A stretch of 36,409 bases of DNA, from the NCBI RefSeq assembly GCF_937941905.1, contig NZ_CALDGS010000145.1, forward strand, positions 1-36,409. The letters run 5' to 3'. Below the pieces are notes generated by a model. The model did no database searches and had not been told where the DNA came from. It saw nothing but the letters and a program-made list of their open reading frames with translations. The DNA comes from an uncultured Mycolicibacterium sp. (GTDB lineage Bacteria; Actinomycetota; Actinomycetes; Mycobacteriales; Mycobacteriaceae). Both the position numbers and the translations under genes were made by a program. Positions 24,253 through 33,081 of the stretch are shown one piece after another (position 1 is the first letter of the stretch; every line of letters begins with the position of its first letter).

Positions 24253-25311
24253 TCACTCGTCGTAGGTGACTTCCACCGAATCCGAGCACGGCTTGGCCTG
24301 ACAGGCCAGGATGAGCCCCTCGGCCAGGTCGTCCGGTTCGAGCACGTCGTTGACGGCCATCTCGACCTCGCCGCGCTTCTTGACCACCGCGCACGCCCCG
24401 CAGTGGCCCTCGCGGCAGGAGAACGGCGCCTCCAGGCCCTTGGCCAGCAGCACGTCGAGCAGGGTGGCGCTGCGCGGCCAACTCACCTCGTGGGTAGTGC
24501 CGTCGAGGGTGACGACCGCGGTGGCCGGGCCCTCCTCGGAGTCGTCCTCGGCGACGACGACCGCGGCGAACGGGTCGGACTCCAGCGATTTGAACACCTC
24601 GACGTGGATGCGCTCGGGGGCGGTGCCGGCCGCGGCGAGCGCCTCCTGGGCGGCGGCCATGAACGGGGCCGGGCCGCAGATGAACGCCTCGTGCGCGGTG
24701 TAGGGCGCCACCAGCCCGGTCAGCGCGGCCACCGTGGGCAGTCCCTGCACCGATTCCAGCCAGTGCACCACGGTGAGCCGGTCCGGGTACTTCGCGGCCA
24801 GGTCGCGCAGCGTGGCGGCGAAGATCACCGACCGCTCGTCGCGGTTGGCGTAGACGAGCACCACCCGGCCGTTGCCCTCGGCCAGTGCGGACTTGCAGAT
24901 CGACATCATCGGGGTGATGCCGGAACCGCCTGCGAGCAGCAGGAAGTCGGTGTCGAGGGTCTTCGGCACGAAGGTGCCCGACGGGGCCAGCACGTGCATC
25001 CGCATCCCCGGCCGGACGTGGTCGCACAGCCAGTTGGACGCGTACCCGTCGGCGGTGCGCTTGACCGTGACGGTCAGCGGGTCGCCGGTGTAGGGCGAGC
25101 TCGATAGCGAGTAGCAGCGGGCCACCGAGCCGGTACGGTCGCTCGGGACGCGCAGCGTCAGGAACTGCCCGGGCGCATAGCGCAGCCGCTCGGCCGGGAT
25201 GTCCGAGCCGTCGGGAACGGCGAACACCAGCGACTTGGCGTCGGCCGTCTCCTCGACGACGTCGGCCACCTGCAGTTCGAGCACGTGGCTGCCGAGCGGC
25301 TCATCGGTCAC
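24253..25311 (-). CDS. kshB: 3-ketosteroid 9-alpha-hydroxylase reductase KshB
   Basis: A 352-residue reductase passing electrons from NADH through FAD and a plant-type 2Fe-2S cluster to the oxygenase KshA, which hydroxylates C9 of androstadienedione and opens ring B. The FAD motif R65-C-Y-S is followed by the NAD-binding stretch GGSGITPM. Cys299, 304, 307 and 337 (x4, x2, x29) hold the cluster. The start is GTG with GGAAGGAG 9 bases before. It is divergent from hsaA across a 234-base region with two KstR boxes. kshA is not in the window. Confidence 0.95.
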   Translation of the reverse strand: MTDEPLGSHVLELQVADVVEETADAKSLVFAVPDGSDIPAERLRYAPGQFLTLRVPSDRTGSVARCYSLSSSPYTGDPLTVTVKRTADGYASNWLCDHVRPGMRMHVLAPSGTFVPKTLDTDFLLLAGGSGITPMMSICKSALAEGNGRVVLVYANRDERSVIFAATLRDLAAKYPDRLTVVHWLESVQGLPTVAALTGLVAPYTAHEAFICGPAPFMAAAQEALAAAGTAPERIHVEVFKSLESDPFAAVVVAEDDSEEGPATAVVTLDGTTHEVSWPRSATLLDVLLAKGLEAPFSCREGHCGACAVVKKRGEVEMAVNDVLEPDDLAEGLILACQAKPCSDSVEVTYDE

Positions 25312-25337
25312 GGGGTGACGCTCCTTCCAGCAAGAAC

Positions 25338-25351
25338 TAGAACAGGTTACA
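25338..25351. promoter_or_regulatory. KstR operator on the kshB side
   Basis: TAGAACAGGTTACA matches all fixed bases of the KstR consensus TNNAACNNGTTNNA. It starts 27 bases upstream of the kshB start codon. Confidence 0.85.
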
Positions 25352-25405
25352 GAAATGCAAGTGCGCTGGTCCAGCCGCCGCAGGAACGCGCTTCTCGACA
25401 CAAAT

Positions 25406-25419
25406 CGTAACGTGTTCTA
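25406..25419. promoter_or_regulatory. KstR operator on the hsaA side
   Basis: CGTAACGTGTTCTA matches the KstR consensus except the first T. A TAATCT -10-like box (25418-25423) overlaps its end, so binding would block the hsaA promoter. The predicted leader of the hsaA mRNA would be about 115 bases. Confidence 0.75.
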
Positions 25420-25545
25420 ATCTTGCGACTAGGTGTAGTACCCGCGCGCAAGCTCCCGTTGGGCGCTTCGCGTAGGCATGCAGCCTCCGCGGTCGGCTCT
25501 TCGGCGCAAGCGCTCATCGCGGTCCTAACAACTGGGAGGCAATCA

Positions 25546-26730
25546 GTGACATCCATTGAACAGCGCGATGTGCAGGCGGTGCTGGCCGGAATCGATGACT
25601 TGTTGCCCAAACTGCGAGAGCGCGCCCAGGCCACCGAGGACCTGCGCCGGCTGCCCGAGGAGTCCGTGAAGGAGCTCGAGGAGATCGGTTTCTTCAAGCT
25701 GCTGCAGCCCGAGCAGTGGGGCGGCATGCAGTGCGATCCGACGATCTTCTACGAGGCGGTGCGCCGGCTGGCCAGCGCCTGCGGCTCGACCGGCTGGGTC
25801 GCCGCCATCATCGGCGTGCACAACTGGCACCTGGCCCTGTTCGACCAGCAGGCCCAGGAGGACGTCTGGGGCGAGGACCCGAACGTGCGGGTGTCGTCCT
25901 CGTACGCCCCGATGGGCGCGGGTGAGGTGGTCGACGGCGGCTACCTGGTCAACGGTGCGTGGCGCTGGTCGTCCGGCTGCCAGCACGCCACCTGGACCTT
26001 CGTCGGCGGTCCGGTGATCAAGGACGGCAAGCCGGTCGACTTCGGCAGCTTCCTGATCCCGATCAGCGACTACACCATCCAGGACGACTGGCACGTGGTC
26101 GGGCTGAAGGGCACCGGATCCAACACGCTGATCGTCAAGGACGTGTTCGTGCCCCGGCACCGGTTCCTGTCCTACAAGGCGATGAACGACGGCACCGCCG
26201 GCGGGTACCGGACCAACACCGCGCCGGTGTACAAGATGCCGTGGGGCACCATGCATCCGACCACCATCTCGGCGCCGATCGTGGGCATGGCCTACGGCGC
26301 CTACGAGGCGCATGTGGAGCACCAGGCCAAGCGGGTGCGCGCGGCCTTCGCCGGCGAGAAGTCCAAGGACGACCCGTTCGCCAAGATCCGCATCGCCGAG
26401 GCGGCCAGCGACATCGACGCCGCCTGGCGCCAGCTGATGGGCAACCTCGGCGAGGAGTACGAGCTGCTCAAGGCCGGCAAGGAGATTCCGTTCGCGCTGC
26501 GCGCCCGGGCCCGCCGTGACCAGGTGCGCGCGACCGCCCGCGCGATCGCCTCGATCGACCTGCTGTTCGAGGCCTCCGGTGCCACCGCGTTGCTGACCGA
26601 CTCGCCGATCCAGCGGTTCTGGCGTGATGCGCACGCCGGCCGGGTGCACGCCGCCAACGAACCGGAGCGCGCCTACCTGATCTTCGGCAACAACGAGTTC
26701 GGGCTGCCGCCCCAGGACACGATGGTGTGA
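25546..26730 (+). CDS. hsaA: Flavin-dependent monooxygenase HsaA (oxygenase component)
   Basis: A 394-residue group D flavin monooxygenase, the oxygenase that hydroxylates 3-HSA to the catechol 3,4-DHSA in cholesterol ring degradation. It uses reduced flavin from HsaB. The fold is acyl-CoA dehydrogenase-like throughout, and the length equals the M. tuberculosis enzyme. The GTG at 25546 follows GGGAGG by 6 bases and starts VTSIEQRDVQAVLAG. The frame is open further upstream without homology. It is the first gene of the hsaADCB operon and overlaps hsaD by one base. Confidence 0.95.
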   Translation: MTSIEQRDVQAVLAGIDDLLPKLRERAQATEDLRRLPEESVKELEEIGFFKLLQPEQWGGMQCDPTIFYEAVRRLASACGSTGWVAAIIGVHNWHLALFDQQAQEDVWGEDPNVRVSSSYAPMGAGEVVDGGYLVNGAWRWSSGCQHATWTFVGGPVIKDGKPVDFGSFLIPISDYTIQDDWHVVGLKGTGSNTLIVKDVFVPRHRFLSYKAMNDGTAGGYRTNTAPVYKMPWGTMHPTTISAPIVGMAYGAYEAHVEHQAKRVRAAFAGEKSKDDPFAKIRIAEAASDIDAAWRQLMGNLGEEYELLKAGKEIPFALRARARRDQVRATARAIASIDLLFEASGATALLTDSPIQRFWRDAHAGRVHAANEPERAYLIFGNNEFGLPPQDTMV

Positions 26731-27626
26731 TGACCGCGCATCTCGCTGCCGAGCAGGGTGCGGCGGCCGAGCCCACCTTCGAGTCGACCTCGCGCTACGC
26801 CGAGATCGGCGGCCGGGGCCGGCGCATGCGGCTGCACTACCACGAGGCCGGCGTCGGCCACGAGCAGACCGTGGTGCTGCTGCACGGGGGTGGGCCCGGC
26901 GCGTCGAGCTGGTCGAACTTCGGGCGCAATATCCCGGTGCTGGCCGAGCACTTCCACGTGCTGGCCGTCGACCAGCCCGGCTACGGGCACTCCGACAAGC
27001 ACACCGAGCACGAGCAGTACAACCGCTACAGCGCCACCGCGCTGGCCGACCTGCTCGACCACCTCGGCATCGAACGCGCTGCCCTGGTGGGCAATTCGCT
27101 CGGCGGCGGCACCGCCGTGCGGTTCGCGCTGGACTTCCCGGAGCGGGCCGGCCGGCTGGTGCTGATGGGCCCGGGCGGGCTGAGCGTGAACCTGTTCGCC
27201 CCCGACCCCACCGAGGGGGTGAAACTGCTGGCCCGGTTCAACGCCGAGCCCACTCGGGAGAACCTCGAGGCGTTCCTGCGCATCATGGTCTACGACCAGA
27301 AGCTGATCACCCCGGAACTCGTCGAGGAGCGGTTCGCCATCGCCGCCACCCCGGAGTCGCTGGCCGCCGCCCGAGCGATGGGCAGGTCGTTCTACGGCTC
27401 GGACTTCGAGCTCGGCATGATGTGGCGGGAGGCCTACAAGCTGCGCCAGCGGGTACTGCTCATCTGGGGCCGCGAGGACCGGGTGAACCCGCTGGACGGG
27501 GCGCTGGTGGCGCTCAAGCAGATCCCGCGGGTGCAGCTGCACGTGTTCGGCCAGTGCGGGCACTGGGCGCAACTGGAGAAGTTCGACGAGTTCAACCGGC
27601 TCACTGTGGATTTCCTGAAAGGCTGA
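26730..27626 (+). CDS. hsaD: 4,9-DSHA hydrolase HsaD
   Basis: A 298-residue meta-cleavage-product hydrolase of the alpha/beta fold that splits 4,9-DSHA into HIP (DOHNAA) and a C5 dienoate. The catalytic triad is Ser123 (GNSLGGG), Asp250 (GREDR) and His278 (GQCGHWA). Each is exactly nine residues later than in M. tuberculosis HsaD (114, 241, 269), which shows a longer N-terminus here. The oxyanion region LHGGGPGASSW is intact. The ATG overlaps the hsaA TGA by one base (TGATG), indicating coupling. Confidence 0.95.
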   Translation: MTAHLAAEQGAAAEPTFESTSRYAEIGGRGRRMRLHYHEAGVGHEQTVVLLHGGGPGASSWSNFGRNIPVLAEHFHVLAVDQPGYGHSDKHTEHEQYNRYSATALADLLDHLGIERAALVGNSLGGGTAVRFALDFPERAGRLVLMGPGGLSVNLFAPDPTEGVKLLARFNAEPTRENLEAFLRIMVYDQKLITPELVEERFAIAATPESLAAARAMGRSFYGSDFELGMMWREAYKLRQRVLLIWGREDRVNPLDGALVALKQIPRVQLHVFGQCGHWAQLEKFDEFNRLTVDFLKG

Positions 27627-27630
27627 GGAC

Positions 27631-28533
27631 ATGAGCATCCGATCGCTGGCGTACCTGCGCATCGAGGCCACCGACGTCGCGGCCTGGCGGGAGTTCGGCC
27701 TGAAGGTGCTCGGCATGGTCGAGGGCAAGGGCCCGACCGACGGTGCCCTGTACCTGCGGATGGACGAATTCCCGGCCCGGATCGTGATCGTGCCCGGCGA
27801 GCGGGACCGGCTGCTGGAATCCGGCTGGGAGTGCGCCAACGCCGAGGACCTGCAGGACGTCCGCAACCGGCTGGAGGCCGCCGGGGTGCCGTACAAGGAG
27901 GGCACCGAGGCCGAGCTGGCCGACCGCCGGGTGGTGGAGCTGATCCGCTTCCAGGACCCGTCCGGCAACACCCTGGAGGCCTTCCACACCGTGGCGCTGG
28001 AGCACCGCCGGGTGGTCAGCCCCTACGGGCACCGGTTCGTCACCGGTGAGCAGGGGCTCGGCCACGTGGTGCTGACCTGCCGCGACGACGCCGAGGCGCT
28101 GCGCTTCTACCGCGACGTGCTGGGCTTCAAGCTGCGTGACTCGATGCGGCTGCCTCCGCAGGCGGTGGGCCGGCCGGCCGACGGGGAGCCGGCCTGGCTG
28201 CGGTTCTTCGGCTGCAACCCGCGGCACCACAGCCTGGCCTTCCTGCCGATGCCCACCCCGAGCGGGATCGTGCACATGATGGTCGAGGTGGAGAACTCCG
28301 ACGACGTCGGGTTGTGCCTGGACCGGGCGCTGCGCCGCAAGGTGCCGATGTCGGCCACCCTGGGCCGGCACGTCAACGACAAGATGCTGTCCTTCTACAT
28401 GAAGACGCCGGGCGGGTTCGACGTCGAATTCGGTTGTGAGGGGCTGCAGGTCGCCGACGAGCAGTGGGTGGCCCGGGAGTCCACCGCGGTCAGCCTGTGG
28501 GGCCACGACTTCAGCGTGGGGCTGAAGGGCTGA
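27631..28533 (+). CDS. hsaC: Extradiol dioxygenase HsaC
   Basis: A 300-residue two-domain vicinal oxygen chelate enzyme that cleaves the catechol 3,4-DHSA by meta cleavage. The iron ligands His145, His215 and Glu266 and the catalytic His200 and Tyr256 occupy the same positions as in M. tuberculosis HsaC. The N-terminal domain (1-~135) lacks metal ligands, as usual. It begins 4 bases after hsaD, inside the hsaADCB operon. Confidence 0.96.
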   Translation: MSIRSLAYLRIEATDVAAWREFGLKVLGMVEGKGPTDGALYLRMDEFPARIVIVPGERDRLLESGWECANAEDLQDVRNRLEAAGVPYKEGTEAELADRRVVELIRFQDPSGNTLEAFHTVALEHRRVVSPYGHRFVTGEQGLGHVVLTCRDDAEALRFYRDVLGFKLRDSMRLPPQAVGRPADGEPAWLRFFGCNPRHHSLAFLPMPTPSGIVHMMVEVENSDDVGLCLDRALRRKVPMSATLGRHVNDKMLSFYMKTPGGFDVEFGCEGLQVADEQWVARESTAVSLWGHDFSVGLKG

Positions 28534-28550
28534 ATCGAGGGGAGGCCACG

Positions 28551-29120
28551 ATGGCCGAGGCACCGCAGATCGATCCGCGCACGTTCCGCAATGTGCTCGG
28601 CCAGTTCTGCACCGGGATCACGGTGATCACCACCGTGCACGACGGAACGCCGGTGGGGTTCGCCTGCCAGTCGTTCGCCGCGCTGTCGCTGGACCCGCCG
28701 CTGGTGCTGTTCTGCCCGACCAAGCAGTCGCGGTCCTGGCAGGCCATCGAGGCCACGGGGCGGTTCTGCGTCAACATCCTGCACGAGGACCAGCAGCACG
28801 TCTCGGCCCGGTTCGGTTCCCGGGAGCCCGACAAGTTCGCCGGAATCGACTGGCGGCCTTCCGAACTCGGTTCTCCCATCATCGAGGGGTCGTTGGCCCA
28901 CATCGACTGCACGGTGCACGAGGTGCACGACGGCGGCGACCACTTCGTGGTGTTCGGCCGGGTGCACGGGCTGTCGGAGGTGCCCGCCGAGAGGCCGCGG
29001 CCGCTGCTGTTCTACCGGGGCGAGTACACCGGCATCGAACCGGACAAGAACACCCCGGCGCACTGGCGCGACGACCTCGAGGCGTTCCTGACCGCCACCA
29101 CCGTCGACACCTGGCTGTGA
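28551..29120 (+). CDS. hsaB: Flavin reductase HsaB
   Basis: A 189-residue flavin reductase of the HpaC-like family that supplies reduced flavin to HsaA using NADH. Typical features are FCTGITVITTVHDGTPVGFACQ near the N-terminus, the GGDHFVVFGRV motif and the late LLFYRGEY. The ATG at 28551 is 6 bases after GGGGAGG, so this start is firm although the frame runs further upstream. It is the last hsa gene here. The next gene on the strand, 19 bases on, is a lipoprotein rather than the nat gene found in M. tuberculosis. Confidence 0.94.
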   Translation: MAEAPQIDPRTFRNVLGQFCTGITVITTVHDGTPVGFACQSFAALSLDPPLVLFCPTKQSRSWQAIEATGRFCVNILHEDQQHVSARFGSREPDKFAGIDWRPSELGSPIIEGSLAHIDCTVHEVHDGGDHFVVFGRVHGLSEVPAERPRPLLFYRGEYTGIEPDKNTPAHWRDDLEAFLTATTVDTWL

Positions 29121-29139
29121 CCGTGTCATCCTGACGGAC

Positions 29140-29988
29140 ATGTCAATTCTGCGTGTCCTCGGCATCACCGGTGCCCTGGCGGCGCTGCTGGCCGTCGGCT
29201 GCGCCGGTGCGGACCAGCCGGGCGGCACCCCGCCCGGCGCGACCGCGACGAGCACCCCGACCACCGCTGGCGGCCCGGCGGGCTCCGACGGTGAGATGAC
29301 CGCCGTCTACGAGCCGGCCGAGTCGCCGGAGGCCGTGCAGGGCCGGCAGCTGCTCGAGGAGGCCGGGCTGCTCGAGGAGCTCGCCGACGAGGCCACCGCG
29401 ATGCTGCGGCTGCCCCAGGACGTGCCGCTGGTGGGCCGGGAGTGCGGGGAGGCCAACGCCTTCTGGGACATCGACGACCGCGAGCTGGTGCTGTGCTACG
29501 AGGACGCCGCGCTGGGCATGACGGTGTTCGCCGACGACCCGGATCCGCGGGCCAGCACGCTCGGCGCGGTGCGCGCCACCTTCTACCACGAGCTCGGCCA
29601 CGCCGTGATCGACCTCTACGACCTGCCGTTCACCGGCCGGGAGGAGGACGTGGCCGACCAGCTCGCCGCGGTGCTGCTGCTGGAGACCTACGACGACCGG
29701 GACATCGACCCGGAGGACCTGGCCGCCGCGCAGGCCTACGCCCGGATGTTCGCCGCCGACGAGGACGGGGTGGAGGACTTCCCGTTCTGGGACGTCCACG
29801 AGTACGACCTGGCCCGGATGTACAACCTGCAGTGCTGGATCTACGGGGCCGACCCGCAGGGCAACGCGTTCGTCGTCGAACAGGAGCTGCTGCCGGCCGA
29901 GCGGGCCGACTCCTGCCCCGACGAGTTCGACCGGATGGCCCGGGCCTGGGACGAGCTGCTCGGGCCCTACCTGCGCACCGACGAGTGA
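29140..29988 (+). CDS. Lipoprotein with HExxH metallopeptidase motif (DUF4344-like)
   Basis: A 282-residue exported lipoprotein. The signal peptide ends at the lipobox A-V-G-C21, followed by a Thr/Pro/Gly-rich linker (~22-55). The catalytic-looking segment is H150-E-L-G-H154 (FYHELGHAVIDLYDLP). The acidic EEDVADQLA (168-176) follows and could give the third zinc ligand. This layout fits the DUF4344 putative metallopeptidase family, whose substrate is unknown. Two Cys pairs (ECGE, LCYE; QCWI, SCPD) may form disulfides. It lies 19 bases after hsaB on the same strand, so it could be read with the cholesterol operon. Its stop is one base from the opposing aspB stop. Confidence 0.82.
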   Translation: MSILRVLGITGALAALLAVGCAGADQPGGTPPGATATSTPTTAGGPAGSDGEMTAVYEPAESPEAVQGRQLLEEAGLLEELADEATAMLRLPQDVPLVGRECGEANAFWDIDDRELVLCYEDAALGMTVFADDPDPRASTLGAVRATFYHELGHAVIDLYDLPFTGREEDVADQLAAVLLLETYDDRDIDPEDLAAAQAYARMFAADEDGVEDFPFWDVHEYDLARMYNLQCWIYGADPQGNAFVVEQELLPAERADSCPDEFDRMARAWDELLGPYLRTDE

Positions 29989-29989
29989 G

Positions 29990-31159
29990 CTAGCGGCCCA
30001 GCCAGCCGCCGATGCGGCGCAGCGCCTCGGTGATGTCGGCGGTGGCGCCGGCGAACGACAGCCGCACGAACCGGTTGCCGCCCGTGGTGTCGAAGTCGAT
30101 GCCCGGGGCGATCGCCACTCCGGTGTCGGCGAGCAGCCGCTCGCAGAACGCCAGTGAGTCGTCGGTGAGGTCGGAAACGTCGGCGTAGACGTAGAACGCG
30201 CCGTCGGCCGGGGCGAGCCGGTCGATGCCCAGCGCGGTGAGCCCGTCGATGAGCAGCCGGCGGTTCCCGGCGTAGTGCGCCAGCAGCGCCTCGGCCTCGG
30301 CGACGGCCTCCGGGGTGAAGGCGGCCACCGCGGCGTACTGCGGCAGCGCGGGCGGACAGATGGTGAAGTTGCCGGTGAGCCGGTCCACCGCGCGGCGCAG
30401 CACCGGCGGCACCAGCAGCCAGCCCAGCCGCCAGCCGGTCATCGCGTAGTACTTCGAGAAGCTGTTCACCACGATCGCCTCGCGCGAGTACTGCCAGGCG
30501 CAGGCGGTCGGCGGGGCGCCCTCGTAGACCAGCCCGTGGTAGACCTCGTCGCTGATCAGCTGCACCCCGTTGGCGTCGCACCAGCGCGCGATCGCGGCGA
30601 GCTCGGCGGGCGGGATGACGGTGCCGGTCGGGTTGGCGGGGCTGGCCACGATCAGCCCGCGCACCGGCTGCTCGAGGGCCTCCAGCATCGCCACCGTGGG
30701 CTGGAACCGGGTGTCCGGGCCGCACGGCAGTTCCACCACCTCGCAGCCCAGCGCGGTCAGGATGTTGCGGTAGCAGGGGTAGCCGGGGCTGGCGATGGCC
30801 ACCCGGTCGCCGGGGTCGAAGCAGGCCAGGAACACCAGCAGGAACCCGCCGGAGCTGCCGGTGGTGACGACGACGTCGTCGGCGTCGACGGCCAGGCCGT
30901 GGCGGTCCCGGTAGGACTCGGCGATGGCCCGGCGCAGTTCCGGGATGCCGAGCGCCACGGTGTAGCCGAGCGGACCGGACTCCAGCGCCCGGGCGGCCGC
31001 GGCCCGCACCGGGCCCGGGGCGCCGGCGCTGGGCTGGCCGGCCGCCAGGTTCACCAGGTCACCGTGGGTGCGTTGGCGCTCGTCGGCGGCCAGCCACACG
31101 TCCATCACGTAGAAGGGAGGGATGCCGGCCCGCAGCGCGACGCGGTTGCGCTCGTCCAT
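29990..31159 (-). CDS. aspB: Pyridoxal-phosphate aminotransferase AspB
   Basis: A 389-residue class I/II aminotransferase close to M. tuberculosis AspB (Rv3565). The PLP lysine is Lys236 (NSFSKYYAMTGWR). ASPANPTGTV and SDEVYHGLVY are the usual cofactor-binding segments. The ATG at 31159 matches the family; a GTG at 31168 is also open. On its strand TACCGT (31167-31172) ends 7 bases before the ATG, so a second, leaderless promoter inside the cluster is possible. It is the last gene of the fadD3-fadE31-32-33 cluster. Its role in HIP breakdown, if any, is unknown. Confidence 0.9.
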   Translation of the reverse strand: MDERNRVALRAGIPPFYVMDVWLAADERQRTHGDLVNLAAGQPSAGAPGPVRAAAARALESGPLGYTVALGIPELRRAIAESYRDRHGLAVDADDVVVTTGSSGGFLLVFLACFDPGDRVAIASPGYPCYRNILTALGCEVVELPCGPDTRFQPTVAMLEALEQPVRGLIVASPANPTGTVIPPAELAAIARWCDANGVQLISDEVYHGLVYEGAPPTACAWQYSREAIVVNSFSKYYAMTGWRLGWLLVPPVLRRAVDRLTGNFTICPPALPQYAAVAAFTPEAVAEAEALLAHYAGNRRLLIDGLTALGIDRLAPADGAFYVYADVSDLTDDSLAFCERLLADTGVAIAPGIDFDTTGGNRFVRLSFAGATADITEALRRIGGWLGR

Positions 31160-31166
31160 GGCAGCC

Positions 31167-31172
31167 ACGGTA
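31167..31172 (-). promoter_or_regulatory. Putative -10 element of aspB
   Basis: The minus strand reads TACCGT (TANNNT), ending 7 bases before the aspB ATG and lying between the fadE33 stop and the start codon. It would allow aspB to be read apart from the fad genes. Confidence 0.35.
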
Positions 31173-31180
31173 GTCGCGAG

Positions 31181-32128
31181 CTACAGCGCGACGGCCTCGA
31201 GCCGGCGCATGTGCTCGCGCACCGGGCCGAGCAGCTGGGCGCTGCCGTGCGCCCGCTTGAAGTACAGGTGCATGTCGTGCTCCCAGGTGATGGCGATGCC
31301 GCCGTGCAGCTGGATGCCCTCGGCTGTCACCGTGGAGAACGCCTCGCTGGCCACCACCCGGGCCAGCGACGCATTGGCCGCGGTCGGTTCGGCGATCGCC
31401 TCCTCGACCACCGCGCGGGCGCTCTCCACCCGGACGTACAGGTCGGCCATCCGGTGTTTGAGCGCCTGGAAGCTGCCGATGGGCCGGCCGAACTGCACCC
31501 GCTCCTTGGTGTAGGCGACGGTCAGCTCCAGGCACCGGGTGGCCGCGCCGATCTGCTCGGCGGCCAGCAGGATGGCCGCGGTGGCGGCCAGGCCGGGGTC
31601 GGCGCCGATGTCGGTGGTCGACCCGGCCCGCACCCGGGCCAGCGGCCGGGTCGGGTCCATGGTGTCGAGTTTCTCGGCGGTGACGTCGGTCCAGTGGGTC
31701 AGCCGCCGGCCGTCGGCGCCGACGACGACGTCGGCGACATGCCCGTTGACGACGTAGCCGGGGTCGAACACCACCGCGCCGATCGAGCTGCCCTCGGCCA
31801 GCGCGCCGAGCGCCTCGGCGTCCGGCTCGTCGGCGGCCAGCAGTGCCAGCTCGGCCAGGGTGGTGCCCAGCAGCGGGGTGGGCACCAGCGCCTTGCCCAG
31901 CTCTTCGAGCACCACCGCGGCGTCGGCGAGTTCACCGCCGGCGCCGCCGAGTTCCTCGGGCACCACCAGCGCGGCCGCCCCGACCTGCTCGCACAAGAGC
32001 TGCCAGAGCTTCTCGTCGTAGCCGCGTTCGGTGGCCATCGCGGCGCGCACCGCCTCGGGGCCGGCGTGCTTGTCGACCAGCGCGGCGACGGTCTGGCGCA
32101 GCAGTTCGCGTTCTTCGGTGGTGGTCAT
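31181..32128 (-). CDS. fadE33: Acyl-CoA dehydrogenase FadE33
   Basis: A 315-residue short acyl-CoA dehydrogenase subunit. The C-terminal half has KERVQFGRPIGSFQALKH and GGIAITWEHD with Glu283, which probably provides the catalytic base in a heterotetramer with a FadE31-type partner. The N-terminal domain is reduced compared with ordinary enzymes. The ATG overlaps the fadE32 stop (ATGA), so the frame reaching up to 32953 is antisense or overlapping noise. It sits in the KstR2-type cluster for degradation of the C/D-ring propionate. The exact substrate is not settled. Confidence 0.9.
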   Translation of the reverse strand: MTTTEERELLRQTVAALVDKHAGPEAVRAAMATERGYDEKLWQLLCEQVGAAALVVPEELGGAGGELADAAVVLEELGKALVPTPLLGTTLAELALLAADEPDAEALGALAEGSSIGAVVFDPGYVVNGHVADVVVGADGRRLTHWTDVTAEKLDTMDPTRPLARVRAGSTTDIGADPGLAATAAILLAAEQIGAATRCLELTVAYTKERVQFGRPIGSFQALKHRMADLYVRVESARAVVEEAIAEPTAANASLARVVASEAFSTVTAEGIQLHGGIAITWEHDMHLYFKRAHGSAQLLGPVREHMRRLEAVAL

Positions 32129-33081
32129 GACAGTCCTTCCAACACCCGGCGGCGGTGGGTGACCGGGTCGCCCCACGCGGTGCGCAGTGCCTGCACCCGC
32201 AGCAGCCACAGGGACAGATCGTGTTCGGCGGTGAAGCCGATGGCGCCGTGGGTCTGCAGCGACGAGCGGGCCGCCTGCAGCGCGGCGTCGCCGGCCGCCA
32301 CCTTGGCCGCACTGACGTCGCGGGCGGTGTCCGGCGACCCGTCGGCCAGCGACAGGGCGGCGCCGTACACCAGTGGCCGGGCCAGCTCGATGGCGATGTG
32401 GACGTCGGCGAGCTTGTGCTTGATGGCCTGGTAGCTGCCGATCGGCCGGCCGAACTGGTGCCGCTGCTTGGCGTACTCCACCGACAGGTCCAGCATCGCC
32501 TGCGCGGCCCCGACCAACTGGGCGGCGGTGGCCAGCACCCCGAACTCGTAGGCCCGGGCGGTGTCGGCGGGCCGCGGCTCGCCGCCGGCGGTGAGCTCGA
32601 ACAGCCGGCGGGCCGGGTCCACCGAGTCGTGCCGCTGCCCGGCCTGCGCCTCGACGACGGTGCCGTCGCCGGCCAGCAGCGCCAGGTTCGCGACGTCGGC
32701 GTCGACCGCGCGCGGGGTGTGCGGCGGCAGCGCGACGGTGGCGATCAGTTCCCCGGCGGCCAGGGCGGCCGAACGTTCGTCGCCGGCGAGCAACACCGGT
32801 GCCACCGCGATGGATTCGGCCACCGGGCCGGGCACGCACCAGCGGCCCAACCGCTCGCAGGCCACCACCAGGTCCACCGGGTGCGCGCCGATGCCGTCGA
32901 ACTCCTCGGGCACCATCAGCGCGGTCACCCCGAGTTCGGCCAACTGGGCCCACACCTTGCGCCCGGGTGCCGGATCACCGGCCGCCCAGGCCCGTACCGC
33001 CGTCGGCACATCGGCCGCACCCATGGCGGCGTCGATGGCGGCGGCGAAATCCCGCTGCTGCTCGTCCAGTGCGAATCTCAT
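32125..33081 (-). CDS. fadE32: Acyl-CoA dehydrogenase FadE32
   Basis: A 318-residue short acyl-CoA dehydrogenase subunit, paralogous to FadE33. The motifs are KQRHQFGRPIGSYQAIKH and GAIGFTAEHD with Glu286. Like FadE33 it should be the base-carrying half of an alpha2-beta2 enzyme with FadE31. Its start overlaps the fadE31 stop by four bases (ATGA), as its own stop does with fadE33, so the three genes are translationally coupled and likely made in fixed ratio. Confidence 0.9.
   Translation of the reverse strand: MRFALDEQQRDFAAAIDAAMGAADVPTAVRAWAAGDPAPGRKVWAQLAELGVTALMVPEEFDGIGAHPVDLVVACERLGRWCVPGPVAESIAVAPVLLAGDERSAALAAGELIATVALPPHTPRAVDADVANLALLAGDGTVVEAQAGQRHDSVDPARRLFELTAGGEPRPADTARAYEFGVLATAAQLVGAAQAMLDLSVEYAKQRHQFGRPIGSYQAIKHKLADVHIAIELARPLVYGAALSLADGSPDTARDVSAAKVAAGDAALQAARSSLQTHGAIGFTAEHDLSLWLLRVQALRTAWGDPVTHRRRVLEGLS

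Noticed and set aside
32129..32953. Extension of fadE33 upstream of 32128
   Set aside because: It overlaps fadE32 on the same strand in another frame; the ATGA overlap marks the real start.
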